From Actinomycetes bacterium (GTDB taxonomy: Bacteria; Actinomycetota; Actinomycetes; Actinomycetales; JAJYRW01), in contig JAJYRW010000109.1 in NCBI GenBank assembly GCA_021793895.1, forward strand, positions 1-5,670: a DNA stretch of 5,670 nucleotides, written 5' to 3'. A model generated the notes under the pieces. It was not told the DNA's origin. It worked only from the letters and a program-made list of their open reading frames with translations, and did not search any database. Below are positions 1-5,670 of the stretch, piece after piece; the first letter of the stretch is position 1, and each line of letters opens with the position of its first letter. The position numbers and the translations under genes are program-made.

Positions 1-29
1 CTGCTCAGCAGCAGGCCAGTAAATACAAA

Positions 30-61
30 AAGAGGGGCGCGGCACCCGCCGCGCCCCTCTT
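30..61 (-). terminator. Intrinsic terminator of the helD-serA-reductase cluster
   Basis: A perfect 14-bp inverted repeat (30-43 with 48-61) closes a 4-nt loop (ACCC on the plus strand). The stem is very G+C rich. On the minus strand it is followed directly by TTTTGTATTT, the classic U-tract of a Rho-independent terminator. It lies about 40 bp past the stop codon of the aldo/keto reductase, as expected for the end of that transcript. On the plus strand a run of five T appears only about seven bases past the stem (68-72), so it may also stop rightward transcription weakly. No gene can be seen in positions 1-29. Confidence 0.93.
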
Positions 62-101
62 GCTCCGTTTTTGCTGGTCCTAATGCGTATCGATGCGCGC
101 C

Positions 102-1133
102 TTAGGCGAAAGAAGAGCGACGCCAAATATTTACGTCAGCATCGACAGCGTACTTTTCGATCTCTTTAAGCTCCGCGTCAGAAAACTTAAGATTTTGCGT
201 GGTATCCAGGTTCTGATCAAGTTGTTCGACTGAGCTGGCGCCAATCAGTGCTGAGGTGACGCGTTCATCGCGCAGCACCCAGGCCAAGGCCATTTGGGCC
301 AGCGATTGGCCCCGCTTTTCAGCAATAGAATTTAGGGCTCGCAGCCTTTCAAGTACGTCGTCGGTGAGCATGTCTTGCGACATGGACTTCCCCTGACTCA
401 TCCGCGAGTCCTTCGGAATTCCCGAAAGATACTTCGGGGTCAACAATCCCTGCGCAAGCGGAGAAAACGCGATGCAACCCACTGCTTCGGCGCCCAAAAC
501 ATCCAAAAGCGAGGGGTCGCCGTCCTCAATCCAGCGGTTAATCATGGAATACGAGGGCTGATGGATTAGCAGCGGTGTACCCATCTCTTGCAAGATCTTC
601 ACTGCCTCTTGCGTGCGCTTACCAGAGTAGGAAGAAATTCCGACATAAAGAGCTTTACCCGAGCGCACCGCGTGATCGAGGGCGCCCAGCGTTTCCTCCA
701 GTGGGGTATCTGGGTCAAAGCGGTGGGAGTAAAAGATGTCGACATAGTCAAGTTCCATCCGCTGCAGCGACTGATCGAGGCTGGCGAGTAGGTATTTGCG
801 CGAACCACCGATGCCGTAGGGGCCGGGCCACATGTCATATCCGGCCTTGGAAGAAATGATTAACTCATCACGGTAGGCGTGAAAATCCTCCCGCAGGATG
901 CGTCCGAAGTTAATTTCCGAACTCCCCGGGGGAGGACCGTAGTTATTTGCAAGATCAAAGTGGGTTACTCCCCGATCAAAGGCGCGCCGCAAAATGCTGC
1001 GCTGGCGTTCAAGGGGGACATCATCGCCGAAGTTGTGCCACAGCCCCAGTGAAATTATGGGGAGAAGAAGGCCGCTGTTTCCAACCCGGCGATAGGGAAT
1101 CTGGTCATAACGGTCCGGATTTGCTTGATACAT
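102..1133 (-). CDS. Aldo/keto reductase, L-glyceraldehyde 3-phosphate reductase (YghZ/AKR14) type
   Basis: Predicted cytosolic NADPH-dependent aldo/keto reductase of 343 residues, full length for the YghZ-like group (E. coli YghZ is about 346). Members reduce L-glyceraldehyde 3-phosphate and methylglyoxal-type aldehydes; the exact substrate here is inferred from family. The opening MYQANPDRY followed by a SLGLWHNFG motif near residue 28 is characteristic of this subgroup. The catalytic tetrad is visible: Asp60 and Tyr65 in FDLANNYG, Lys96 in SSKAG, and His137 in YSHRFD. The cofactor-binding end is intact (FSPLAQGLL near 223, ALIGASSVEQLDQN near 295), and the C-terminal NIWR resembles the family ending. 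Start choice: the ATG at 1133 matches the family N-terminus. A TTG two codons upstream (1139) lies 6 nt from a GGAG sequence and would give 345 residues, so it cannot be excluded. The gene follows serA with a short gap and is last before the terminator at 30-61. There is no signal peptide or membrane segment. Confidence 0.93.
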   Translation of the reverse strand: MYQANPDRYDQIPYRRVGNSGLLLPIISLGLWHNFGDDVPLERQRSILRRAFDRGVTHFDLANNYGPPPGSSEINFGRILREDFHAYRDELIISSKAGYDMWPGPYGIGGSRKYLLASLDQSLQRMELDYVDIFYSHRFDPDTPLEETLGALDHAVRSGKALYVGISSYSGKRTQEAVKILQEMGTPLLIHQPSYSMINRWIEDGDPSLLDVLGAEAVGCIAFSPLAQGLLTPKYLSGIPKDSRMSQGKSMSQDMLTDDVLERLRALNSIAEKRGQSLAQMALAWVLRDERVTSALIGASSVEQLDQNLDTTQNLKFSDAELKEIEKYAVDADVNIWRRSSFA

Positions 1134-1142
1134 AGACAAAGC

Positions 1143-1149
1143 CTACTCC
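1143..1149 (-). promoter_or_regulatory. Shine-Dalgarno region of the aldo/keto reductase
   Basis: On the minus strand GGAGTAGG precedes the reductase start. GGAG sits 6 nt before the TTG at 1139 and 12 nt before the ATG at 1133, while the nearer AGG is 8 nt before the ATG. Spacing alone slightly favours TTG, whereas family alignment favours ATG. An 8-bp palindrome AAGCGCTT (1162-1169) lies further upstream in the gap; no terminator or promoter is evident there, which fits read-through from serA. Confidence 0.55.
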
Positions 1150-1172
1150 GAACTGACCATTAAGCGCTTTTG

Positions 1173-2417
1173 CTATTTGACAACTCGCAGCAAAATCGTT
1201 TCGTCCAATTCCCGCAACTTCTGGACCGTCTCCGTATCTAACCCGGAACTTATATCGGTTACCGCGTAGCCGACTTCGCCCTCGGTGGCTAGCAACTGCC
1301 CATCAATATTCACGCCGTGCTCAGCCAAAATTTGGTTCATCCGCGCCATTACACCTGGCACGTTGCGATGCAGATGGGTGATGCGATCAGAACCCGGCAC
1401 CGCCTGCAGCGCGAGGTTGGGCAGGTTTACGCTCAGCGTCGTGGCGCCGTACTTGAGGTAATCGCGCAGTTTCGTGGCAACGAACTGGCCGATATTTTCC
1501 TGGGCCTCTTCAGTAGAACCGCCCACGTGCGGGGTCAATATCACGTTATCTAAACCGCATAGTACGGATTCAAACTTTTCGCCCCGCTTTTTCGGCTCCT
1601 GCGGGAAAACGTCTACCGCCGCGCCGGCAATGTGGCCCGAGGTGATGTGCTGAGCCAGGGATTCGAGATCCACGACGAAACCGCGGGAAAGGTTGATGAA
1701 AATCGAGCCGTCTTTCATCTGCGAGAACTGCTCCTCGCCGAACATCCCGGCATTGCCCGCCCGGCCATCAACGTGCAGGGTAACGACATCGGCCGTGGTG
1801 AGGACCTCATCGAGCGTCTCAGCGCGCTGGGCGTTACTTAGCGCCAGCTTCTCGGCCGTATCGTAGAAAATTACGCGCATGCCCAGGGCCTCGGCGATGA
1901 CCGAGAGCTGGGACCCGATGTTGCCATAGCCCACAATGCCCAGTGTGCGGCCGCGCACCTCATGGGCGCCCTCGGCAGTCTTATCCCACACGCCCGCGTG
2001 CAGCGCTTTATCGCGCACGGTCAGGCGGCGCGTAAGTGCAATGATTTCCGCGATTGCCAACTCAACGACAGAGCGGGTGTTAGAGAACGGCGCGTTAAAG
2101 ACCGCCACGCCCACATCCCGGGCAGTATCCAAATCAATCTGATTCGTACCGATGCAAAAAGCACCAATTGCCTTTAAGTGCGGTGCGCCGCGCAGGACGC
2201 GTTCCGTGACCTGGGTTTTAGATCGAATCCCGAGCAGGTCGAAATCCTGCAGCGCAGTAATGAGTTCGTCTTCATCCAGGGCGCCGGACCGGCGCTCAAT
2301 TTCGATTCCTTGCGCTTCCAACACCGTGTCAGCGAGGGGGTGAAGATTTTCTAGTAGCAGTGCGCGTGTCGGTCTCACGTTCGAATATTCCCACACCGGG
2401 GCGTTAGCTTTCGTCAC
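1173..2417 (-). CDS. serA: D-3-phosphoglycerate dehydrogenase, short E. coli-like form with ACT domain
   Basis: Catalyses the first committed step of L-serine synthesis: NAD-dependent oxidation of 3-phosphoglycerate to 3-phosphohydroxypyruvate in the cytosol. The 414 residues match E. coli SerA (410) in length and order of domains: an N-terminal part of the substrate domain (about 15-115), a Rossmann NAD domain with GYGNIG at 163-168 and Asp186 after the second strand, a return to the substrate domain (about 300-335), and a C-terminal ACT domain (about 346-414). Catalytic residues are Arg245 (NLSRGFVVD), Glu274 (VFPQEP) and His297 (LTPHVGGST), corresponding to E. coli Arg240, Glu269 and His292. 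FNAPFSNTRS at 107-116 is diagnostic. The ACT residues His350, Asn352 and Asn370 line up with the E. coli serine-binding residues His344, Asn346 and Asn364, so feedback inhibition by serine is likely. It lacks the extra ASB domain of the roughly 530-residue mycobacterial type. The start is GTG, preceded by GAAGGGCGGGG. It lies 46 bp after helD and upstream of the reductase. Confidence 0.97.
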   Translation of the reverse strand: MTKANAPVWEYSNVRPTRALLLENLHPLADTVLEAQGIEIERRSGALDEDELITALQDFDLLGIRSKTQVTERVLRGAPHLKAIGAFCIGTNQIDLDTARDVGVAVFNAPFSNTRSVVELAIAEIIALTRRLTVRDKALHAGVWDKTAEGAHEVRGRTLGIVGYGNIGSQLSVIAEALGMRVIFYDTAEKLALSNAQRAETLDEVLTTADVVTLHVDGRAGNAGMFGEEQFSQMKDGSIFINLSRGFVVDLESLAQHITSGHIAGAAVDVFPQEPKKRGEKFESVLCGLDNVILTPHVGGSTEEAQENIGQFVATKLRDYLKYGATTLSVNLPNLALQAVPGSDRITHLHRNVPGVMARMNQILAEHGVNIDGQLLATEGEVGYAVTDISSGLDTETVQKLRELDETILLRVVK

Positions 2418-2436
2418 GGCCCCGCCCTTCGGGACC
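2418..2436 (-). promoter_or_regulatory. Hairpin covering the serA ribosome-binding site
   Basis: Read on the minus strand, GGUCCC (2436-2431) can pair with GGGGCC (2423-2418) through five Watson-Crick pairs and one U-G pair. The 7-nt loop is GAAGGGC. The stem ends immediately before the serA GTG start codon, and the loop contains the best Shine-Dalgarno match (GAAGG, 8 nt from the GTG). The pairing is seen in the sequence; any effect on serA translation is inference. In G+C-rich DNA such a short stem can arise by chance. Confidence 0.4.
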
Positions 2437-2463
2437 GCCGGGTGGGTGGCAAAGCCGGGTTGT

Positions 2464-4734
2464 TTAGGCCAGCCCCGCGGGCAGTGGGTCGCGGTGAACG
2501 ATCGTCAGGGCCTGCGTGGAGCGACTCATCGCCACGTACAGATCACCGGGGCCGCGCGCAGCTTGCGCCAAAATCGCGCTGGGTTCAACCAACACAACCA
2601 CATCGAATTCCAGACCCTTAGCTTGTTCCGCAGTGATGATTGTGATGGGGGAGCGCAAATCGGCGAGTGCTTCTGCGCTTCTGGTCGCGGACGGTGGGAG
2701 GCCGTTTGCTCCAGTAGCGCCCAGCAAAGGAGCGATGCGCGGATGGGCGTCTAACGCCGTCCACAATTGTAAAATTTCGCTTGCGGGGGCGATCACTGCT
2801 AAGCGGCCATCACCGAGCATGTCGAGCCGGGAATTGACTGCCTCGGTGGCGGCCTCATCCAGCGAGTCACCAGCTGCGACATACTCAACTGGATAGTCAC
2901 CCTCGCGCGCGGTGGTGGCAGCGGTGATGTGCAGTCCGGCGGCGCGCCCGGCCGCAACGGCCGGCTCCATGATCCGCCCTGGCGTGCGGTAATTAACCGT
3001 CAACTCTTCGAGCCGCAGATGTTCACCAAATAAGGGCTCAAGCCGCTCGCGCCAGTTCCGGGTTCCGGCGGCGGCTGAAGCCTGCGAGGTATCGCCCACA
3101 ATGGTGAAAGAGCGCGTGGGGCAGCGGCGCAAAAGCGCGCGCCAGGCCATGGGGGACAGTTCCTGGGCCTCATCCACAACTACGTGGCCAAACGTCCAAG
3201 TGCGGTCCCGGGCCGCTGCTTCCGCCGCGGTTGCCCGAGCAGTCCCGTGCCCAAAACGCTCGGCTAGGAGCTCGGCGGAAACCAGGTGTGAAACCCCGGT
3301 TGCAGCCACCACCTGTTCGGCGTAGGCCACTTCTTCTTCCCGGCGTTTGCGCTCCTGTGCTTCTTGGGCGCGGCGGGCCTGATCGTCATCACCCACCAGT
3401 TCAGCGGCTTCATCCAACAGCGGGATATCTGCTGGCGTCCAGGGCTGTCCGGCGGGCCGAAAGAGCATTTCACGCTCGCCCGCGTTTAGCCTTGGCGCGG
3501 CAGCTGCTAGACGCGTGGGGTTTGCCCACAGAGTTTCAACGACCTTTTCGGCGGTCACCGGCATCCAACACAGGTTCAGGGCGATGCGCACGTCACGGTT
3601 TTGCCGCAGCTCTTCGGCAAGGTCTTGTAAATCGTCCATGGTGGGCTCGAAATCCAGTACCCGGGCGTATTGCTCGGACAGCTTCCCGAGCATGTGCTGA
3701 ACGAAAACAACGCGCGCCTCGTTATGGGGCTTGCGGGACCGACGTGCTCGATCAATTGCTTCGGAAACTTCCGCGGGTAAGAGCTGGAGCTTCCCGCGGT
3801 CAACTACCAGCGACTTGGGCTGGTCGGGCACGCGCTGACGCTGGCGCACGGCGCGCCTTATGACCTGCGCCATTTGCGAGCGCCCCTTAATTTCGGCCAC
3901 GGCGTCACTTTCAGTCCCGGTGGCCGATAACTGCGGCAGCAAATCAGCGATTGTGGTGGCCATAACGCCGGTCTCACCCAGAGATGGCAACACGTTTTCG
4001 ATGTAGCGCAGGAACTGGGAGCTGGGGCCAATCACCAGCACGCCGGAGTTTTCTAGGCGGCGTCGATGCGAATACAGCAAATAAGCTACGCGATGCAGGG
4101 CAACAGCTGTCTTACCGGTGCCCGGGCCGCCCTGCACGACGAGCGCTCCGGCCAGCGGGGCGCGAATTATCTGATCCTGTTCAGCTTGAATTGTGGCGAC
4201 GATATCTGCCATGCGGCCGGTACGGCTCGCGCTGAGTGCGGCAAGCAGTGCCCCCTCGCCCGCAAGGTTTTTACGCGCAGACTCGCTCAGATTTTCAACA
4301 TCGAGCACGTCATCTTCTAAAGCCGTCACTTGGCGGCCGCGCGTCGTTAAGTGCCGGCGCAAAACCACGCCCTGCGGGTGCGCGGCTGTTGCTTGATAAA
4401 ACGGTTCGGCCGCCGGGGCGCGCCAATCGGTGAGTAACTGGTGGTGGTCATCATCGTGTAATCCGATACGTCCGATGTAGCGCTGGCGGGAATCGACCAG
4501 ATCGAGGCGACCAAAAACTAGGCGGTCTTCCACGTTTTCCAACTGGGCGAGCCGGTCTTCATACAGGGTGGCGAAGGCATCGCGCTCCGAGCGATTTTGC
4601 GGGGAGCCGCTGGGGCCGGACCGGCGCACCTGGGCTAGGCGTTCGCGCGTGTGGGCACGTAGTTCATCGAGCCGGTCATACAGCGTCGTGACATAGCGCT
4701 GTTCAAAGCGAATATCTTCGCTATTGGCAGGCAT
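2464..4734 (-). CDS. helD: HelD-like RNA polymerase-associated ATPase/helicase (UvrD/Rep superfamily 1)
   Basis: Predicted 756-residue HelD protein, within the usual size of actinobacterial (class II) members. HelD proteins bind RNA polymerase and use ATP to release it from stalled or post-termination complexes; some actinobacterial relatives also protect against rifamycins. Visible parts: a charged, probably helical N-terminal arm (about 8-75) of the kind that enters the polymerase secondary channel; EQDQIIRAPLAGALVVQ leading into Walker A GGPGTGKT (202-209); a HelD-specific insert (about 260-510) with a strongly charged segment at 449-473; Walker B VVVDEAQEL (518-526); motif III VGDTSQASAAAG (546-557); motif IV NYRTPGRIM (581-589); motif V TAEQAKGLEFDVVVLVEP (701-718); and motif VI YVAMSRSTQAL (733-743). 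All ATPase motifs look intact. Start: ATG at 4734 with AAGG 6 nt upstream. The frame stays open to a TTG at 4866, but those 44 residues are unlike HelD and lack a good binding site. It is first in the leftward cluster and divergent from the PAC2 gene. Distinguishing a rifamycin-resistance HelR from an ordinary HelD is not possible here. Confidence 0.93.
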   Translation of the reverse strand: MPANSEDIRFEQRYVTTLYDRLDELRAHTRERLAQVRRSGPSGSPQNRSERDAFATLYEDRLAQLENVEDRLVFGRLDLVDSRQRYIGRIGLHDDDHHQLLTDWRAPAAEPFYQATAAHPQGVVLRRHLTTRGRQVTALEDDVLDVENLSESARKNLAGEGALLAALSASRTGRMADIVATIQAEQDQIIRAPLAGALVVQGGPGTGKTAVALHRVAYLLYSHRRRLENSGVLVIGPSSQFLRYIENVLPSLGETGVMATTIADLLPQLSATGTESDAVAEIKGRSQMAQVIRRAVRQRQRVPDQPKSLVVDRGKLQLLPAEVSEAIDRARRSRKPHNEARVVFVQHMLGKLSEQYARVLDFEPTMDDLQDLAEELRQNRDVRIALNLCWMPVTAEKVVETLWANPTRLAAAAPRLNAGEREMLFRPAGQPWTPADIPLLDEAAELVGDDDQARRAQEAQERKRREEEVAYAEQVVAATGVSHLVSAELLAERFGHGTARATAAEAAARDRTWTFGHVVVDEAQELSPMAWRALLRRCPTRSFTIVGDTSQASAAAGTRNWRERLEPLFGEHLRLEELTVNYRTPGRIMEPAVAAGRAAGLHITAATTAREGDYPVEYVAAGDSLDEAATEAVNSRLDMLGDGRLAVIAPASEILQLWTALDAHPRIAPLLGATGANGLPPSATRSAEALADLRSPITIITAEQAKGLEFDVVVLVEPSAILAQAARGPGDLYVAMSRSTQALTIVHRDPLPAGLA

Positions 4735-4900
4735 AACCACCCTTGGAATTGGGGCCCGCGAACCGGGGCCAGAAAAATTGCGTCCTTGAATTATCCCCCG
4801 CGGCCGCCAAGATACGAAACCGCCACCCAGTGTGGGGATGGAATTAGCCACATCTGAACGACACAATGAGCGGGAATGTTCAGCGCTTATGCGATGTTAA

Positions 4901-4907
4901 TAGGATA
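4901..4907. promoter_or_regulatory. Candidate shared -10 element, readable on both strands
   Basis: The plus strand reads TAGGAT (4901-4906) and the minus strand reads TATCCT (4907-4902). Both fit the TANNNT pattern typical of actinobacterial housekeeping promoters. Rightward transcription would start near 4913, giving the PAC2 mRNA a leader of about 50 nt. Leftward transcription would start near 4895, giving helD a leader of about 160 nt. The -35 regions are weak on both sides (TTCAGC at 4879-4884 for the plus strand). Assignment rests on the hexamers and position alone. Confidence 0.45.
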
Positions 4908-4950
4908 GAAGTGGATTACTACTAGATTTATGAAAATCTGGGACTCATAT

Positions 4951-4959
4951 AGGGAGGTG
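4951..4959 (+). promoter_or_regulatory. Strong Shine-Dalgarno site of the PAC2 gene
   Basis: AGGGAGGTG is nearly a full complement of the 16S rRNA 3' end. Its GGAGG core is 5 nt before the ATG at 4962. It fixes that start codon and predicts efficient translation. It is clearly better than the sites before the three leftward genes. Confidence 0.85.
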
Positions 4960-4961
4960 CC

Positions 4962-5670
4962 ATGAACGAGTACGCAGACGACTTCATCTCGGGTTTGTCG
5001 GGAAAGTCGTTGTATTCCGTTAATGCGAACGCCGCCGAGTTGCCCGATGGGCTGGTCCTAGTACACGCCATGAGCGGGTTTATCGATGCCGGCTCTGCCG
5101 GACGTATTGCAGCTGAGCACCTGCTGGAGTCTTTAGACCACGAGCGGGTAATCACGTTTGACCACGATCTGTTGGTGGACTACCGCTCCCGGCGCCCGGT
5201 GATGACTTTCGAAGATTCCAAGTGGACGTCATATGAAGAGCCGGTACTCGCCGTTGACGTGGTGTGGGACACCACCGGCACGCCGTTTTTATTGCTGCAC
5301 GGCGCGGAGCCCGACGTTGGTTGGGAACGGTTCGTCAATGCCATTCGAGACGCCATCGACGCGCTAGGTGTTTCACTGACAGTGCGACTGCATGGCGTGC
5401 CCATGTCCGTTCCGCACACGCGCCCGTTGGTAATTGGCGCCCACGGATCGGAAACCGACCTTATTGGCGAAGGACTCCCGTGGATTAACTCCGTGCAAAT
5501 GCCCGGAAGTGCCGCCGCACTCTTGGAACTGCGCCTTACCGAGGCCGGATATCCCGCCATTGGGCTCGTTGCGCAGGTACCGCACTACCTGGCGCAGTCG
5601 AATTATCCACAGGCCGCGGTGGGACTCCTTGAAGTCCTGCAGCGCAGCTGTGACCTATCGCTAGATCGGA
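4962..5670 (+). CDS. PAC2-family protein (partial, runs off the window)
   Basis: The open frame gives 236 codons from the ATG and is cut by the window edge. Actinobacterial relatives are about 290-320 residues (for example the Mycobacterium tuberculosis Rv2125 group), so roughly 60-80 C-terminal residues are missing. The family is named after the eukaryotic proteasome assembly chaperone 2. Bacterial members have a nucleoside-phosphorylase-like alpha/beta fold but no settled function. Family motifs visible are SGFIDAG (38-44, the usual GWNDAG-like turn), VDYRSRRPVM (72-81), LLHGAEPD (111-118), HGVPMSVPHTRP (144-155) and VPHYLAQSNYPQAA (206-219). There is no signal peptide or membrane segment, so it is probably cytosolic. 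It is divergent from helD and shares the intergenic region with it. Because the family also occurs in actinobacteria without proteasomes, a proteasome role should not be assumed. Family assignment is firm; function is unknown. Confidence 0.9.
   Translation, partial: MNEYADDFISGLSGKSLYSVNANAAELPDGLVLVHAMSGFIDAGSAGRIAAEHLLESLDHERVITFDHDLLVDYRSRRPVMTFEDSKWTSYEEPVLAVDVVWDTTGTPFLLLHGAEPDVGWERFVNAIRDAIDALGVSLTVRLHGVPMSVPHTRPLVIGAHGSETDLIGEGLPWINSVQMPGSAAALLELRLTEAGYPAIGLVAQVPHYLAQSNYPQAAVGLLEVLQRSCDLSLDR

Larger units (their letters stand above)
4735..4961. promoter_or_regulatory. Divergent intergenic region between helD and the PAC2 gene
   Basis: This 227-bp region separates two divergently transcribed genes and should hold promoters for both. 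The clearest element is TAGGATA at 4901-4907. A weak alternative -10 for helD is TATCTT on the minus strand (4814-4809). A small inverted repeat (4753-4757 with 4766-4770, 8-nt loop) lies about 19 nt upstream of the helD ATG and would form in its leader RNA. No -35 box close to TTGACA is seen for either direction. I looked for a palindromic rifamycin-associated element, as reported upstream of some helR genes, and did not see one. No convincing small gene is present. Confidence 0.6.

Noticed and set aside
1162..1169. AAGCGCTT palindrome between serA and the reductase, as an operator or terminator
   Set aside because: Eight bases with no loop or T-run are too short to support either, and such palindromes arise often by chance.
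2437..2460. Repeated GCCGGGT in the helD-serA gap, as a regulatory repeat
   Set aside because: Two 7-base copies in G+C-rich DNA are not significant without conservation data.
3231..3863. A 210-residue open frame on the plus strand, antisense to helD
   Set aside because: It lies wholly inside helD, has a composition biased to Arg, Ala and Pro as expected from antisense G+C-rich DNA, and shows no recognisable domain or ribosome-binding site.
4867..4961. Possible rifamycin-associated element upstream of helD
   Set aside because: I saw no long palindrome of the expected kind in this stretch; only short TANNNT-like hexamers and the PAC2 ribosome-binding site are visible.
5180..5560. A 126-residue open frame on the minus strand opposite the PAC2 gene
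   Set aside because: The plus-strand frame encodes clear PAC2 motifs over the same bases. The minus-strand product is Ser- and Thr-rich with no family features, so it is a shadow.
1..5670. tRNA, rRNA, riboswitch, CRISPR, insertion sequence or attachment-site signatures
   Set aside because: No cloverleaf-like sequence, regularly spaced repeats, transposase or integrase frame, or terminal inverted repeats were found; almost all of the window is accounted for by four genes.

Overview
The window looks like a stretch of an actinobacterial chromosome. Evidence: a PAC2-family protein with the typical actinobacterial motifs, a HelD-like helicase of the actinobacterial (class II) type, a moderately high G+C content (judged by eye, not computed), and a TANNNT-type -10 element (TAGGAT). 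The serine-biosynthesis dehydrogenase is the short, E. coli-like form rather than the long form of mycobacteria and corynebacteria. This argues mildly for another actinobacterial branch, such as an Actinomycetaceae-like organism; that placement is inference with low confidence.

Layout, left to right. Positions 30-61 hold a strong intrinsic terminator that ends a leftward gene cluster. The cluster has three genes, all on the minus strand and transcribed in this order: a HelD-like RNA polymerase-associated helicase (2464-4734), D-3-phosphoglycerate dehydrogenase serA (1173-2417), and an aldo/keto reductase of the L-glyceraldehyde-3-phosphate reductase (YghZ) type (102-1133). The gaps are 46 bp (helD-serA) and about 33-39 bp (serA-reductase), with no terminator in either, so co-transcription is plausible. 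A 227-bp divergent intergenic region (4735-4961) separates helD from a rightward PAC2-family gene (4962 to the window end, incomplete). That region contains TAGGATA at 4901-4907, which reads as a plausible -10 hexamer on both strands.

Functionally the genes are housekeeping or stress related: RNA polymerase recycling (HelD), serine biosynthesis (SerA), and reduction of triose-phosphate-type or reactive aldehydes (reductase). SerA and the reductase both act near the triose-phosphate/3-phosphoglycerate part of lower glycolysis, but a shared role is inference. I found no mobile element, CRISPR array, RNA gene or clearly new system. The points most worth a second look are the symmetric divergent promoter, the hairpin that places the serA ribosome-binding site in its loop, and the helD-serA linkage.
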